From Rufibacter hautae (GTDB lineage Bacteria; Bacteroidota; Bacteroidia; Cytophagales; Hymenobacteraceae), in contig NZ_VKKY01000003.1 in assembly GCF_008271695.1 (NCBI RefSeq), forward strand, positions 1 through 64,000: a stretch of DNA of 64,000 nucleotides, given 5' to 3'. The notes below the pieces were generated by a model. That model made no database searches and had not been told where the DNA came from. It was given only the letters and a program-made list of their open reading frames with translations. The translations under genes and the position numbers were made by a program. Shown here one piece after another: positions 62,973-64,000 of this stretch (position 1 is its first letter; every line of letters begins with the position of its first letter).

Positions 62973-64000
62973 ATGCAAGAATTTATTTTGCCGGCAAACA
63001 ACGCTGAGATGACCTGGGTGTGTTTGCTGATTCCGCTCCTGCCGCTAATCGGGTTTCTGATTAACGGTTTGGGTAACCGGAAATTGCCGAAAGGGCTGGC
63101 GGGACTGGTGGGTTGTGCCACCGTTATCGGTTCATTCCTGCTGTCACTGTACCTGTTCTTCGGGTTTGAAGGCTACGGCAACCGCCCGTACACCACCGAT
63201 ATCTTCAACTGGATTCACGTGGGTGCCCTGCGCATTCCGTTCTCATTCCAGATTGACCAATTGTCGCTTATCATGCTGCTGTTGGTGACGGGTGTAGGAT
63301 CGGTGATTCATATTTACTCGGCGGGTTATATGAGTCATGACGAGAACTTCGGTAAATTCTTTTCTTTCCTGAACCTGTTCGTGTTCTCCATGCTCCTGTT
63401 GGTGATGGGGTCTAACTACGTGATGATGTTCGTGGGTTGGGAAGGCGTGGGGCTTTGCTCGTACTTGCTCATCGGGTTCTGGAACAAAGTGACACCATAC
63501 AACAACGCCGCCAAGAAAGCATTCATCATCAACCGCATTGGGGACTTAGGTTTCCTGTTGGGGATTTTCCTTATTTTCCAGACCTACGGAAGCGTGGTGT
63601 ATGGCGAAGTATTCAACCAAGCGTCTCAGCTGAGCAAAGTAAACGACGGTGTCGTGATTGCGATTACCTTGCTGCTGTTCATCGGTGCGATGGGTAAATC
63701 GGCGCAGTTGCCGCTCTACACCTGGTTACCAGACGCGATGGCCGGCCCAACTCCGGTTTCTGCCCTGATTCACGCCGCTACCATGGTGACCGCTGGTATT
63801 TACATGGTCATCCGGTCTAACGTGTTGTACACGCTGGCACCAGACACCCTTGAGATTGTAGCCATTATTGGTTTAGCGACGGCCTTGTTTGCCGCAACCA
63901 TTGGTCTTTTCCAAAACGACATCAAAAAAGTATTGGCTTACTCTACGGTGAGTCAGTTAGGGTATATGTTCCTGGCGCTGGGTGTGATGGCGTATTCTTC
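62973..64000 (+). CDS. nuoL: NADH-quinone oxidoreductase subunit L (partial, cut by window end)
   Basis: The first 342 codons of the antiporter-like subunit L, open to the right edge of the window. After the ATG at 62973 come membrane helices with the NuoL hallmarks FVGWEGVGLCSYLLIGFW, then GKSAQLPLYTWLPDAMAGPTPVSALIHAATMVTAG (split here as GKSAQLPLYTWLPDAM and PTPVSALIHAATMV) and KKVLAYSTVSQLGYM. These include the Lys and Glu of proton translocation. The full protein is normally over 600 residues. Confidence 0.96.
   Translation, partial: MQEFILPANNAEMTWVCLLIPLLPLIGFLINGLGNRKLPKGLAGLVGCATVIGSFLLSLYLFFGFEGYGNRPYTTDIFNWIHVGALRIPFSFQIDQLSLIMLLLVTGVGSVIHIYSAGYMSHDENFGKFFSFLNLFVFSMLLLVMGSNYVMMFVGWEGVGLCSYLLIGFWNKVTPYNNAAKKAFIINRIGDLGFLLGIFLIFQTYGSVVYGEVFNQASQLSKVNDGVVIAITLLLFIGAMGKSAQLPLYTWLPDAMAGPTPVSALIHAATMVTAGIYMVIRSNVLYTLAPDTLEIVAIIGLATALFAATIGLFQNDIKKVLAYSTVSQLGYMFLALGVMAYS

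Noticed and set aside
63437..63697. 86-codon plus-strand frame near the right end
   Set aside because: It lies in another frame within nuoL, whose hallmark motifs are in the main frame.

Overview
The window reads as a chromosome segment of a Bacteroidetes bacterium, most likely order Cytophagales and close to Hymenobacteraceae (Rufibacter/Pontibacter/Hymenobacter type). Three things support this. There are three core type IX secretion genes (porU, porV, sprA) and a matching cargo protease with a C-terminal sorting domain. The promoters follow the Bacteroidetes form TTTG-N19-21-TAnnTTTG. The bifunctional malic enzyme-Pta protein and the short NuoG also fit. Genus assignment is inference; no rRNA or tRNA gene was seen.

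Layout. At 1-371 lies an AT-rich edge with two strong hairpins. At 372-8452 (minus) is a tight operon: MBL hydrolase, pssA, purS, porU, porV, and an M16 protein without the zinc motif. At 8517-12805 (plus) an FAD oxidoreductase overlaps a large protein with a peptidase-MA-like region, a TolB-like propeller and an Omp85-like barrel. At 13052-16916 are purQ, yicC and the M43 T9SS cargo protease. At 17339-33327 (minus) are an M28 peptidase, a VanZ-like protein, gcvH, sprA, ruvA, the malic enzyme, a LysM lytic transglycosylase, gatA and tatA. At 33528-41453 are an EEP protein, cysS, a glutaminyl-cyclase-like lipoprotein, an LD-carboxypeptidase, a thioesterase, rlmN and mscL. At 41500-53520 (mostly minus) are an RDD protein, a BNR/sortilin-like protein, a DUF2339/DUF3999 module ending in a gene with an in-frame stop, a thioredoxin-reductase-like flavoprotein divergent from a Fur-family regulator, sod, tadA and a small exported protein. 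At 53967-64000 (plus) is complex I, nuoA to nuoL, with nuoL cut by the window edge.

How the genes work together. PorV, PorU and SprA are the shuttle/attachment and translocon parts of the T9SS, and the M43 protease at 14808 is a probable substrate. The Fur-family regulator has an operator palindrome that covers the -33 element of the divergent flavoprotein promoter. Complex I starts from a near-consensus promoter; a hairpin with a T run plus a new promoter between nuoJ and nuoK suggests two transcription units.

The most unusual signal is not a gene. About 25 copies of a ~36-40 bp near-palindrome lie in most gaps between genes: an arm like TTTAGGGCCTG, a core like TTTTCCTGAAAA, and an arm like CAGGCCCTAAAACG. 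They occur within operons and between convergent or divergent genes, and often touch stop codons. Their cores appear to read the same way on the + strand whatever the direction of the neighbouring genes. Their T-first, A-last layout is opposite to a terminator. I do not recognise the family. Three larger MITE-like inverted-repeat elements are also present.
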